This document shows positions 22,445 to 33,041 of a DNA stretch of 64,000 nt, one piece after another. The notes below the pieces were generated by a model that was not told the DNA's origin, did no database searches, and worked only from the letters and a program-made list of their open reading frames with translations. Position 1 is the first letter of the stretch. Each line of letters starts with the position of its first letter. Source of the stretch: Gambelia wislizenii (taxonomy: Eukaryota; Chordata; Lepidosauria; Squamata; Crotaphytidae); assembly GCA_030847615.1 (NCBI GenBank), contig JAUMIR010000002.1, positions 233,821,809 to 233,885,808 of the forward strand. Direction: 5' to 3'. The position numbers were made by a program, and so were the translations under genes.

Positions 22445-23860
22445 AGAGGCTTTGTTAACAGAGGTACTTAAATTAGTAGCCTATGTATCAATTGCAAGCC
22501 TAGCAATGATTTTATCAACCAGGATTTGCCTTGTAGACTTATTTTCTACTGGGCCCAAAAATAAGGTTGTTAAGCTCTGTGGTGAGTCTTAGGTGAGTCT
22601 TTACTGAATGCAGTGGATCATTGTTATTGTATTTGTTCCATATATAGCATTGTTTGTTCTCTTTCCAAGTTGCTCAAAGTACTGTTGGGGCCTAGTTTTC
22701 TTCTTCTTCCTCCTCAGTTGCTTTTCCTGACTTAACAGTCCTCAGCCAAGGAATCTTTTCAGCACTTCAACTTACCTGCAGAGAATTCGGAAATTCCTCT
22801 CTGACTCTGGAAAGTGGAGATGGAGAACTTTATGTCCTTCAGAGGTTCTGGAGGTCAAATCCCAGAAACTCCAGCCAGCAGAGTGAATGTCAAAGCACTG
22901 TGAGTAGTCCAAAATACCAGGAAAGTTGAATGTTCTTGAGCTCTGCTGTAAAGTTCCTGCCCTGAGGGTCAAAGGTAGATGCTCTTGCTCTTGTGAGAAC
23001 AGCAGCATCCACTGGACTTCTTCCAAAAAATCATTATCATTCATTAGGAAACAAGAGGACGGGAAAAAACACAGATTAAAGGAAAAGAAACTAGTGCAAT
23101 TTATCTAACAAATTGTCTCTCTTCTATCTAAGCCCAGGACTCTTCTGCCCCCTGAAGAGATTATGCCTAACCATTCTCTTCTGCTGTGAGAGTGAAACCT
23201 CCATAGTTTGGGTGTCTTGCCCTCAGTTGCTCTGGCATGCTAATCAGATCAGGTACTCCCTGCGTTGGGTGGGTGGCAATTGGCACTTGCTGGTACTGCA
23301 GAAAGGAAGAGAAAATCCTGAAGGGACAGAAGTTTCCTCCTAACTGCATTAGCACCCTTTCTATCTTTTGCTGTAGCTATAGTAGAAATTGAGAAAAGCC
23401 GGAAGAATTGACTGGACCCAGCCCTGCTACCAATGCCTTCCACCTTGGCAACCCACCTAGGTTTGAGGGGTCACTGAACATTTCTGGTGGCAATGCAGAA
23501 GCTGCCCTCTCCAACATACATAGAGAAATATGAAATATGTACTAATTTGCTCCTGCAATATTTAGATCTCAGTGGAGAAGCGCAGGCAGTGGAGGTTTTG
23601 TTCTTCTCCTTCCTGGGCTCTTGTCTCAAGGACAGCAGCTGATATTTAAAGTCCTAATAACAGTGGAACCAGCATGCACATGTCCAGCCATTAAGATCTT
23701 GGTGTAGATGGATGCTTCGCGGACTTAACAACTGTTGCACTGTAAAGCAGGAGGGGGCAGAAGGTTGATTTGATCCCTTGGCAGATTTCTGGGTGATTTG
23801 CAGTCAGTCAGCAATGATTTGTCACTCCCACTTTTTTAATGATAGAAGCAATAACATGGA
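22445..23860. other. Intergenic, nothing recognised
   Basis: No gene or confident repeat is identified. Frames of up to 90 codons occur on both strands without recognisable domains. Confidence 0.45.
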
Positions 23861-23864
23861 CTTT

Positions 23865-24592
23865 GATTCTGCTCTGTTTCCTATTTTTGCATTCCGATTG
23901 TCTATGCATAACAGCAAGTCCTGTTTTGGGTTGTGATCAGTCTCCTCCTGGACTCCAGCATAGAATTGTTCAATTTCTTCTTTTTCTGCCTCTGTAGTTA
24001 GAAAATAAACTTTGATTAAGGTTATATTGGATTCCCCCCCCCCCGAAGTCTTATTGACATGATTTGGCCAGAATTTGCATTCTATTCTTTGACTGCTTTT
24101 GCAACATCTCTCCTAATTATTAATGCCACCCCATTTCTTTTTAGTCCCCCCCCCCGAGTAATACAGTGTGTAATTATCTGACTCAAAATATCCCATTTCT
24201 GTCCACTTTAGCTTGCTCACCCCAGGTATTGCAATGTTTATTTGTTACATTTCTTGTTTTACTATGTTTAGCTTCCCCTGATTCATCTGTCTCACATTCC
24301 ATGTTCCTATATCTGTTGTGCAACTTCGGACTTTCACCTCTGAGCATGTCAACAGCTGAACATCCTTTGGCTTGAGACCATTTGCATCATTAGCCACAGC
24401 GCTACACATAGTTGTCCTCTGCTATATCCCAGTAGCTCGTTGAGTGCCATCCAATCTGGGAGATTCATCTTCTGGTACTATCTCTTGTTTCATTTTGGAT
24501 TATCATGATAAAAAAAGTCTTCAAGAGGAGTTTTACCATGCCTCCCGCTGTGCAGTACTAACAAGAGTTGGCTATGGTCCCACTAGCGTTGT
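23865..24592 (-). mobile_element. BovB LINE endonuclease-region fragment, antisense
   Basis: The plus strand carries TTTTTGCATTCCGATTGTC, GTCCACTTTAGCTTGCTCACC, and CTGATTCATCTGTCTCACA, which correspond in order to the complement of the BovB endonuclease region. Stop codons and poly-C tracts (24037, 24146) break it. It is interrupted at 24593 by a TIR element and seems to resume at 25457. Confidence 0.7.
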
Positions 24593-25456
24593 CTCTGAGG
24601 GCTGGTTTACACAGCAGATTTATTGCGGCAACTTGCACTTTAATTCTTTTCCGCATCTGTGCCAGTCAGGGTTTTTTTCCTAATTATGCCACTTTTTCGT
24701 TCAGATTTGAAAAAGTGTGGGGGGTGTGGCCTCCCAAGCAGACAAAGGCTGTATGGGGAAGGGCATAGACCCTCCTTCGAAGCCTTGCATTTCTGAGCTA
24801 AAGACTCACAGACTGCCAAAATAGCAGGGGGGAACATCAAAGAAGTGGCTCTATCTCTGTCTCTCTGTAAATCTGCCTGTAAATGAACCCACTCCCTGAA
24901 GCAGAGGGAAAGACCTTGCTGCCATGTCGTGGATGCTAAGGTGAACCTATCACAAGTTTTTCCAGCACGATTTGTTTAGTCAGGGTTCACAGACTTGCAA
25001 AATAGCAGAGGATTTTTGACTCTCCGCCCCTCAGCCCCCCTCCCCCCCTCTCCCTCCCCCAAGCAGAGCTGACAGATGGGAACTTTATGACTGAAAGGTC
25101 TTGGGAATCCTTTTTCTTGGCAGACCTTCTGCAAAATAGCAGAGAGGATTTTTCAAAGTTTCCTGATTGCTACTGAACGCAGTCCCTCTCTTTTAAGCCC
25201 GCCCCTTACATCATAGCAACCAATCACAGTAAAGATCTATGGAAGCCCTTAACGGAATGGTAGTTTACACTGCCAATAAAGCGCTACATTGCAAATATAC
25301 CAGCAAAAGTAGCGACATCCCCTGGCATGCTATATTTGGGTGTTTTACCTTCCCCCCTTCTGAATGAGGCGATGCTGTGCTGCGATCCGTGGGAACTATG
25401 AGCTATCTTTAGCGGTATATTTAGAGGAATATTTGCCCGTGTAAACGACCCCAGAG
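24593..25456. mobile_element. Non-autonomous TIR element inside BovB
   Basis: The left end CTCTGAGGGCTGGTTTACAC pairs with the right end GTGTAAACGACCCCAGAG. No transposase is visible. Three diverged modules repeat inside, each with GCAAAATAGCAG or a close form and a nearby CAGACT/CAGACC (about 24805-24840, 24990-25020, 25120-25160). No target duplication is clear, so the ends could be off by a few bases. Confidence 0.55.
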
Positions 25457-25667
25457 AAATTCTCTGCCAGTGTCGCCCTCCACTACTACTTCTGCCCAGT
25501 AGTTGTTTTTGGTATTCAGTTGGGGGACTCAGGATGAGCCTCCTGATCTCAAAAGCCTTTTATTCTAAGTGTGCATCTTTTGTAAAAAGGATCTGGCTCA
25601 TGGATCTCCCACGTTTTAGTAAAAAGAACAAAGTAGATATTTGTTTTAAAGCTTGCCTCCTAGTCAC

Positions 25668-25880
25668 ATCTGGTGGCTTCCATATCAGTGGGGCAATGAG
25701 CCTGCTCGGGATTTTAGTATGAACTTTCAAGGAGCTACACAAGGGGCTGGATTCTACCCCCTAATTGGTTTCAGCACATTGGATAGCTGAGACTAAAACT
25801 CAAACAAGTTCAGCACCTTGGATAGTAAAGACTAGAAATCAGAACGAACTCCACTGACAATGGAAGCCATCCTCTGCCCT
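25668..25880. mobile_element. MITE related to 17815 and 52341
   Basis: GTGGCTTCCATATCAGTGGG near the left and CTGACAATGGAAGCCATCC near the right are inverted. TTCAGCACATTGGATAGCTG and a second TTCAGCACCTTGGATAG lie between, so the interior is partly duplicated. Confidence 0.5.
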
Positions 25881-26158
25881 ATTCTCCTCTTAAAAACTGC
25901 CTGCTGAGAAAACAAAGGCAGTCCTCAAAGACTAAGTGTGAAAAAGTTACAAAGTGTACTGATATATTTCAGATGGGCAACCTTGTTCCTGTTTTTCACG
26001 GGAAATGACAATAGGTCTCATAACAGCTGGCACATTTATTGTGGCATGAGTTTTAATGAGCCAGAACTTACTTTTGTCACAGGCTTTAACTGGTCACCTG
26101 AGAAGGCAGATGTATACCCCTGAAGGACAGAGGGGAAAAATGTATTTTCCCTCCAGTA

Positions 26159-26283
26159 GTGGTTCTCAGCTTTTGGTGCTCCGGCTGCTTTGGACTTCAG
26201 CTCCCAGAATTCCTGACAATTGGCTATTCTGGCGGAAAGTTGTGAAGTTCAAAACACCTGGAAAATCCCAGATTGAGAATCAC
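26159..26283. mobile_element. Foldback hAT-like MITE
   Basis: The left AGTGGTTCTCAGCTTTTGG pairs with the right AGATTGAGAATCACT; the centre has CAGCTCCCAGAATTCCTGAC. It is the same family as 3872-4006. Confidence 0.55.
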
Positions 26284-26339
26284 TCTCTCTCTCTCTGTGT
26301 ATGTGTGGTTCTTTATATAACAAACTGAGGGCTGTGTGT

Positions 26340-26500
26340 GTGTGTGTCTTCAAGTCAGCTGTCCATTTATGGTGACCCCATGAATTTCATAGGGTTTTCT
26401 TAGGCAAGGAATACTCAGAGGTGGTTTTGCCATCTCCTCCTTCTGAAATATAGTCTGCAGTACCTGGTTTTCCTTGGTGGTCTCCCATCCTGGTACTTTG
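26340..26500 (-). mobile_element. 5S rRNA-derived SINE, antisense, truncated
   Basis: From about 26450 the plus strand (TAGTCTGCAGTACCTGG, then GTGGTCTCCCATCC and GGTACTT) matches the complement of the 3' half of vertebrate 5S rRNA, which includes part of the internal promoter. Upstream lies a tail with CAGAGGTGGTTTTGCC and TATGGTGACCCCATGAA, resembling the BovB-type tail. The copy breaks off at about 26500, where a short BovB tail (26501-26556, TTGTTAACTGCTGTCATGTC) follows. Confidence 0.7.
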
Positions 26501-26556
26501 TTGTTAACTGCTGTCATGTCAAATTCGACTTACGGTGACCCTATGAATGAGAGACC

Positions 26557-26932
26557 CAACCAGGCCTAAATGCAAAATATTTAAAAAGCAAAACAAAACC
26601 AACATCATAGTAGTGAAATAGATAGGATTAGGTGTGTGAATAGATGTGCACAGATAGTACATATATGAAAGAACCAATCATATGAACAGAAGATCCGGTC
26701 AAAGGAACACAAGATTAAATTACCATACATCGTGGCTGACGTCTTAGCAGTGGGAATATTGAACAAGCAACTTCCAGACTCCATATTCCAATTCCACAGT
26801 GGTAAATTTGCCAATGGTTTACAAAAACCCAGATTTATTGCTTTCACACATCAACACTATCTGATCACTGTAAAGATCTGAAAGACCAGTATCACTGGCC
26901 AGCAGCCCTTTAAAAATTTAGGGGAAGAGTCA
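26557..26932. other. Intergenic, nothing recognised
   Basis: A short AT-rich stretch before the CR1 3' end, without gene or repeat assignment. Confidence 0.45.
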
Positions 26933-27444
26933 CAGAATCATAGAATCATAGAATTATAGAGTTGGAAGAGACCACGAGGGCCATCCACTCCAACCCCCTG
27001 CCATGCAGGAAATCACGATCAAAGCATCCCCGACAGATGGCAATCCAGCGTCTGTTTAAAGACCTCCAAGGAAGGAGACCCCACCACGCTCTGAGGGAGT
27101 GTGTTCCATCACCGAACAGCTCTTACTGTCAAAAAGTTCCTCCTAATGTTGAGGTGGAATCTCTGTTCCTGGAGCTTGCATCCATTGCTCTGTGTTCCAG
27201 TCTCTGGAGCAGCAGAAAACAAGCTTGCTCCATCCTCAATGTGACACCCCTTCAAATACTTAAACAGGGCTATCATATCGCCCCTTAACCATCTTTTTTC
27301 CAGGCTAAACATACTCAGCTCCTTAAGTCTCTCCTCATAAGGCATAGTTTCCAGACCTTTCACCATTTTAGTTGGCCTTCTCTGGACATGCTCCAATTTG
27401 ACAATATCCTTGTTGAATTGTGGTGCCCAGAACTGGACACAGTA

Positions 27445-29216
27445 CCGTATATTCCGGCGTATAAGACGACTTTTGAGCACTCAAAAGTGCCCTCCAAAAT
27501 TGACAGTCGTCTTATACGCCGGATACACTTTGCTTCACCTGCCTGCCTATCTCCTGCCTCTTCGCAAACGGAGCGAAGAGGCAGGAGATCGGGCAGGGGG
27601 TGAAGCAAAGTGCTCCTCCCTGCCACCCGCCCCCCCCGCGCTTCCACCCTCCCTCCCGAAAGTCGCGGAACCGCGGCTTTGGGGGGGTGGCTAGGAAGCC
27701 CCCTCCTCCTTTCCCCTGCCCACTCCCCGTGCATCCAACCCCCTCCCTGAAAGCAGCGGCACCGCTGCTTTCAGGGAGTGGGGGGGCGGAGAATCCCCCT
27801 CCTCCCTTCCCCCCGCCCACCCCCCGTTCATCCACCCCGTCCCTGAAAGCAGCGGAACCGCTGCTTTCAGGGAGTGGGGGGGCGGAGAATCCCCCTCCTC
27901 CCTTCCCCCCGCCCACCCCCCGTTCATCCACCCCGTCCCTGAAAGCAGCGGAACCGCTGCTTTCAGGGAGTGGGGGGGCGGAGAATCCCCCTCCTCCCTT
28001 CCCCCCGCCCACCCCCCGTTCATCCACCCCGTCCCTGAAAGCAGCGGATCCGCTGCTTTCAGGGAGTGGGGGGCGGAGAATCCCCCTCCTCCCTTCCCCC
28101 GCCCACCCCCTGCTCATCCACCCCCCTCCCTGAAAGCAGCGGATCCGCTGCTTTCAGGGAGTGGGGGGGCAGAGAATCCCCCTCCTCCCTTCCCCCGCCC
28201 ACCCCCTGCTCATCCACCCCCCTCCCTGAAAGCAGCGGAACTGCTGCTTTCAGGGAGTGGGAGGGCGGAGAATCCCCCTCCTCCCTTCCCCCCACCCCCC
28301 CCCCGCTCATCCACCCCCGTCCCTGAAAGCAGCGGAACCGCTGCTTTCAGGGAGTGGGGGGGCGGAGAAGCCCCCTCCTCCCTTCCCCCCGCCCACCCCC
28401 CGCTCATCCACCCCTGTCCCTGAAAGCAGCGGAACCGCTGCTTTCAGGGAGGGGGGGTGGCGGAGAAGCCCCCTCCTCCCTTCCCCCTGCCCACTCCCCA
28501 TGCATCCACCCCCCTCCCTGAAAGCCGCAGAAACGCGCTTTCAGGGAGGGGGGGTGGCGGAGAAGCCCCCTCCTCTCTTCCGGCTGCCCACTCCCCATGC
28601 ATCCACCCCCCTCCCTGAAAGCCGCAGAAACGCGCTTTCAGGGAGGGGGGTGGCGGAGAAGCCCCCTCGTCCCTTCCCCCCACCCATCCCCCGCGCATCC
28701 ACCCCCCTCCCGAAAGGGAGGGGGGCTTAGAAGCCCCCTACTCCCTGCCACCCTCCCACCCTCCACCCAGCCACCCCCCTTCCCCAAAGGCTCGCTTTGG
28801 AGAGGGGGGGTGGCTGCGAAGCCCCTTCCCCCCTGCCACCCTCCGCCCAGCCTCCCCCCTTCCCCAAAGCCCCGTTTGGCCGCACAGCCTGCGGATCCCC
28901 CTCCTGCGCTCCCTCCTGGAAGGGAGCGCAGGAGGGGCATGCGGAGGCTGCGTGGCCAAACCGCGATTCGCCCCTTCTTCCCACCTTCCTGGAAGGTGGG
29001 GAGAAGGGGCGAACGTGCCCCTTTTGGGCGCACAGCCTCCGCATCCTCCTCCTGCGCTACCTCCTGGAAGTGAGCCCAGGAGGGGCATGCGGGGGCTATG
29101 CGTTGGAAGAGGGGGGTCGTCTTATAGGGCGAATATATCACAAACTCTGCATTTTACTTTAAAAATTGGGGGGGTCGTCTTATACGCCGGGTCGTCTTAT
29201 ACGCCGGAATATACGG
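27445..29216. mobile_element. Non-autonomous TIR DNA transposon carrying a hairpin array
   Basis: Perfect 26-bp inverted ends begin CCGTATATTCCGGCG at 27445 and end at 29216. TA is duplicated (27443-27444 and 29217-29218), and removing the element restores the CR1 sequence. This points to Tc1/mariner-like integration, although the superfamily is not proven. Extra copies of GTCGTCTTATACGCCGG lie just inside both ends (27509 in the left, 29174 and 29191 in the right). There is no transposase. Most of the interior is the GC-rich array at 27745-28740, followed by more diverged hairpins to about 29100. Confidence 0.8.
27745..28740. repeat. Array of about eleven 96-98 bp hairpin units
   Basis: The motif CCCTGAAAGCAGCGG or its variant starts at 27745, 27841, 27937, 28033, 28128, 28224, 28321, 28418, 28516, 28613 and, shortened, 28706, so spacing is 95-98 bp. 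In most units it is followed at once by its inverse (CCGCTGCTTTCAGGG); two units have GGATCC at the centre and are perfect palindromes. The linker is a C-rich run with CCCCCTCCTCCCTTCCCCC. Because many units are 96 bp, a multiple of three, long false frames of about 32-residue repeats appear on both strands. Confidence 0.95.
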
Positions 29217-29893
29217 TATTCTAGGTGAGGCCTGACCAAGGCAGAATAGAGTGGCACTATTACTTCCCTTGATCTAGACACTATACTTCTATTGATGCAG
29301 CCCAAAATCGCATTGGCCTTTTTAGCTGCCGCATCACACTGTTGACTCATGTTCACCTTGTGGTCTACTAGGACTCCTAGATCCCTTTCGCACGTAGTCT
29401 CGTTCAGCCAGGTCTCTCCCATCCTATATCTATGCATTTCATTTTTCCGCCCTAAGTGCAGTACCTTACATTTCTCCGTATTGAATTTGATTTTGTTAGC
29501 TTTGGCCCAGCTCTCCAGTCTATCCAGGTCATTTTGAATTTTGATCCTGTCCTCTAGGGTATTAGTTACTCCTCCTAATTTGGTGTCATCTACAAATTTG
29601 ATAAGTATGCCCCTAATTCCCTCATTCAAATCATTGATAAAGATGTTGAATAGCACTGGGCCCAGGACAGAACCCTGTGGCACCCCACTGGTCACATCTT
29701 TCCAAGACGAAGAGGAGCCACTGCTGAGCACCCTTTGGGTCTGGCTGGTCAACCAGTTACCAATCCATTCAACAGTTAACTTGTCTAGCCCACATTTTAG
29801 AAGCCTGTTTGTAAGAATGTCATGGGGAACCTTGTCAAAGGCCTTGCTGAAATCAAGATATGCTATATCCACAGCATTTCCTTCATCTACCAA
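29180..29893 (-). pseudogene. CR1 reverse transcriptase remnant
   Basis: The open stretch shows RT blocks in order: YLDFSKAFDKVPHD, GVPQGSVLGPVLFNIFIND, and the catalytic box FVDDTKLGG (CR1 usually has FADD). It would copy LINE RNA at the chromosomal nick. The frame lacks the endonuclease and the N-terminal RT, and its last few residues read into the inserted element, so it is not functional. Confidence 0.9.
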
Positions 29894-30394
29894 GCTGGTG
29901 ATTTTATCAAAAAAAGAGATCAGATTAGTCTGGCATGACTTGTTTCTCTGAAACCCATGTTGACTTTTTGTGATTATGGCATTGCCTTCTAAATGTTCAC
30001 AGACTCTCTGTTTAATGATCTGCTCTAGAATCTTCCCTGGTATTGATGTCAGACTAACTGAACAATAATTGTTGGGATCCTCTTTTTTCCCTTTTTGAAG
30101 ATGGGGACAACGTTTGCCCTCCTCCAGTCTGCTGGGACTTCTCCTGTTCTCCAGGAGTTCTCAAAGATTATTGCCAATGGCTCTGAGATTATACCGTATT
30201 TGCCAGCTCTTTTAATACTCTTGGATGTAGTTCATCTGGTCCTGGAGATTTAAATTCATTTAGATTAAGAAGGTATTCCTGTACTACCTCATTGCTTATT
30301 CTGTGTTGGATTTCCCCTATTGTGTCCTCTGTTCCATTATCCTTAGGTTGGTCACCCTTTTCCTTTTCTGAAAACACTCATGATTTGCATCTTT

Positions 30395-30560
30395 CTGGAT
30401 CTTACTACATTCAATCCCACTTCCACAACTGTGTAAATATGCTTTATATCGGAGCATTTATTATCACTCTGTACTGCATCCGAAGAAGTGGGTTTATAGC
30501 CATGAAAGCTCATGTGGAAATAAAAACCAGTTAATCTTAGAGGTGCTGCCACATTTCTTT
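30395..30560 (+). repeat. Interspersed repeat 3' tail
   Basis: The sequence CCGAAGAAGTGGGTTTATAG, then CATGAAAGCTCATG and AATAAAAACCAGTTAATCTT, then GGTGCTGCCACA, is a recurrent reptile repeat tail whose family I cannot name. A shorter relative is at 55860-55945 (CCTGAAGAAGTAG, AAATAAATCAGCTAGC, AAAGGTGCC). Confidence 0.5.
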
Positions 30561-30599
30561 TTCATTTTTTCCTTGCCCTTCCTTCCTTCCTCCCTTTTG

Positions 30600-31160
30600 T
30601 CTTTTCTGGTGAGTTATACCTTCTCATGATATGTCCGAAGTACGACAGTCTCAGTTTAGTCATCTAGGCTTCTATGGAGAGTTCAGGTTTGATTTCCTCT
30701 AGGACCCATTGATTTGCCCTTTTAGTAGTCCATAGTATCCATAGAACCAGTGGTGGCACTGGGGGTGGTGGTGCAGAGAGGCCGAACGTCAGGGGAAGGG
30801 ATGACACCAGCCTTAGTGACACCACAGCATAGATCTCTTCTCCAGCACTATATTTCTAATGAGTTGATTTTCTTCGTATCAGCTTTTTTCACTGCCCGGC
30901 CTTCACAACCATGCATGGGAATTTGAAATACAATGGCATATACAATCCTGACTTTGGTATTCAATGATATATCTTTATCCTTGAGCATCTTGTCCAGTTC
31001 CTTGATAGCTGCCCTTCCAAGTCCTAGTCTTCTTTCTCATTTCATGACTACAGTATCCATTCTGATTAATGACTGAGCCAAGGTGTGGAAATTCTTTTAA
31101 CTATTCAACTCACATGAGCCTTTGATTATTTACTCCAGTGTCAGTTCTCTCAGGGAACAC
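30600..31160 (-). mobile_element. BovB LINE reverse-transcriptase 3' region, antisense
   Basis: CTTCTCATGATATGTCCGAA, GGACCCATTGATTTGCCC, TTCTCCAGCACTATATTTC and GACTGAGCCAAGGTGTGGAA follow the order of the complement of the 3' part of BovB ORF2. It is interrupted by an 80-bp hAT-like mini element at 30748-30827. Confidence 0.75.
30748..30827. mobile_element. Tiny hAT-like MITE in BovB
   Basis: The ends CAGTGGTGGCACTGG and CCTTAGTGACACCACAG are imperfect inverted repeats. The flanks CATAGAAC (30740-30747) and CATAGATC (30828-30835) match at 7 of 8 positions, as expected for hAT. A longer relative with GAGAGGCCGAA and CAGACTTAGTGATGCCACA is at about 43858-43950. Confidence 0.6.
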
Positions 31161-32794
31161 ACTGTCTGGTAAGAATGTATTCTTCACTGTGGCTGCTCAT
31201 ACCCAGAGGTCTCAACTGGCATATTGCTCCTCAACAAGAAGGTACCATATAGTCATCATGAGTAGCCCTCAGTTTTATGTTCCTTTCTGTTAATTTTGTC
31301 TAATCCTCATTTTGAAAACATGGTACTATGGGACACCCGAGATAGTGGGAAATGAAGTTCAGAGGTATTCATGGAGAAGGATGGCCCTACTGTTAGGTAG
31401 AGTAAGGTGGGTATCTCAGGCAGCTTCTTTGAGGTAGCATGAAAGGGGAAATTGTTATCTAATTCACTGTTGTATTTTTAACTGTCAATGGATGCGAAGA
31501 GACATTTGTAGGTCTCTCTCTCTCTTTCTCTCTCTCTCACACATACTTATGTGTACATCAGGCCAAAATAACATGGCCAGTATTATATATGCATATGCAC
31601 ATTCCTATACATACATACATACATACATACATATGTGCCTGTGCATATTTGCTCAAAAGAACTTGAGCAATGTTAAGAACCTCCCTGACTTGGGGGAGAC
31701 TCAGCATTTTCTGTCCCATCACAGGCAGCAAATTGTCTTGGGCTGCCATTGATCCTAGAAGACAAATCCAAGTTATGGGTTGGGAACAGAGAGGCTGAAG
31801 CTGGGGGCCTTTGGGACAGTGATATGACTTCTCTGTCAAAGATGATGGCTCTGCACTTTCTGGAGGGGAAGAGAGTGAGGAGGGGACTTTGGCTTGGCTC
31901 CAGGCAGAGGGCAAGAGGCCACAAGGCTTAGAACAATTGCTGGAAATCTCCATTTCAGGCTCTGCCAACAATCAGATCGGAAGGAAGGCCTGTCTGGAAC
32001 AGGGAAATGCAGTAGCAAAGATAAGTCAGGCCTTTGAAACAACAATAAACCAAGCCTGGAGGCCAGGTAGCTTTGCCTTATGACAGAACTCTTGTCCTAT
32101 GACGTGGTACTAACTCATCTGGCCTGTTTCCTTGATGATCTTTTGCCCCTCCTGGACTCCAATTGTTCAGAATGGGCTTACAGAATACTACTGTTGCAGA
32201 ATCGGAGATGGTATAAGGACAACTGGTTCAGACAGGCTAAGGTATCCCTTGATTTCTCAGGATTTGATTACTGGCAGCTAAGGCCAGGATTACACATGTA
32301 CTACATTGCGGAGTTTGAATTCTGCAGTGGCAAAATGGATTGTGCAATTCAGACTACTGGCTGGCAATGGCATCTCTGAATGCACCCTGCACCAAAATAA
32401 GCACCAAGCAAAAAACAAAGAGTACGTAAGGGGAGAAATCTCTCAGCTGCTAGTTCTTTTCCTGCAGAGATGTGGCACATTGATTTGTATCTGTATGGAG
32501 GCAGAAGAGAACTCAAAATGTGATTCCTTCACTTTGCTCTCAGAATTCTGTCTCCTTATTCCCAGCACATTCTACTGCATCTGTAAGTGCAAAGTGCCAT
32601 GATGGAAATACAAACACCCAAGGAAGGCAAACTTTCCCCCTCTCCTTTGGGAGAACTGTACATACTTTTCTGATATGGCTCTCCACTTACATTTACTCCA
32701 ATTTTGAGATAAATGAGGGAGAGGGAGAGAGAGGGAGAGATTAAAACATGTATACACTTAGCAACACTTTGGTATGTACATTTATAAACGAATA
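31161..32794. other. Intergenic with microsatellites
   Basis: A CT-rich run is at 31508-31540 and an ACAT repeat at 31604-31632. No gene or confident transposon is recognised; the frames of 60-137 codons overlap one another on both strands. Confidence 0.45.
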
Positions 32795-32874
32795 CAGCGG
32801 GCCCTCAGTTTCTGCTGGGATTTGGTTCCATTATATACAATGATGTAGTAAAATGGCATCCCTTATATAAAACA

Positions 32875-33041
32875 GAACATTGGTGCTTACTGTTAAGGTT
32901 CCTTTTCAGCAGTTGTGGGGAGGGAATCCTTCAATCTGGGTTTGGTTCTTCCTCACACTTGACAGACAGGACTATCAACCAATTAAATAAGTCCACCACA
33001 CCACCTTAAGGAGGAGAGCCAGCCCAGCCTCCCCAGTGATG
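32875..33041 (-). repeat. DIRS inverted terminal repeat, 3' end
   Basis: The interior AGACAGGACTATCAACC, then AATTAAATAAGTCCACCAC and GGAGAGCCAGCCC, is the near reverse complement of 40162-40301. The outer end, GAACATTGG, is recalled in the internal complementary region as CCAATGTTC. Confidence 0.85.

Larger units (their letters stand above)
26933..30385 (-). mobile_element. CR1 LINE, 5'-truncated, split by a DNA element
   Basis: The plus strand starts with repeated AATCATAG octamer-like units, the complement of the typical CR1 3' end, and runs antisense. Sequence continues to 27444, is interrupted by the element at 27445-29216, and resumes exactly (ACACAG, then TATTC) at 29217. The reverse transcriptase is at 29180-29893. 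An upstream RT part (KSPGPDELHPRVLKELA) is at 30189-30377. The copy ends near 30385, well short of full length. It is decayed by stops and frameshifts. Confidence 0.9.

Noticed and set aside
26450..26500. A genuine 5S rRNA gene
   Set aside because: Only the 3' half of 5S is present, it is diverged, and it continues into a SINE tail.
27512..28730. Long repetitive open frames (up to about 200 codons, both strands) with Pro/Gly/Ser-rich repeats
   Set aside because: They arise because most array units are 96 bp, a multiple of three. All frames stay open on both strands, composition follows the GC-rich DNA, and the stretch lies inside a non-autonomous transposon.
28597..29141. Arg/Pro-rich frames next to the array
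   Set aside because: Same GC-rich transposon interior with overlapping frames on both strands and no domain.
27445..29216. CRISPR-like array, because of regular spacing and palindromic repeats
   Set aside because: This is vertebrate DNA, the spacers are themselves repeated and nearly identical, and the block is bounded by transposon ends and a TA duplication.
29349..29951. Plus-strand frames of 62-136 codons
   Set aside because: Antisense to the CR1 reverse transcriptase.
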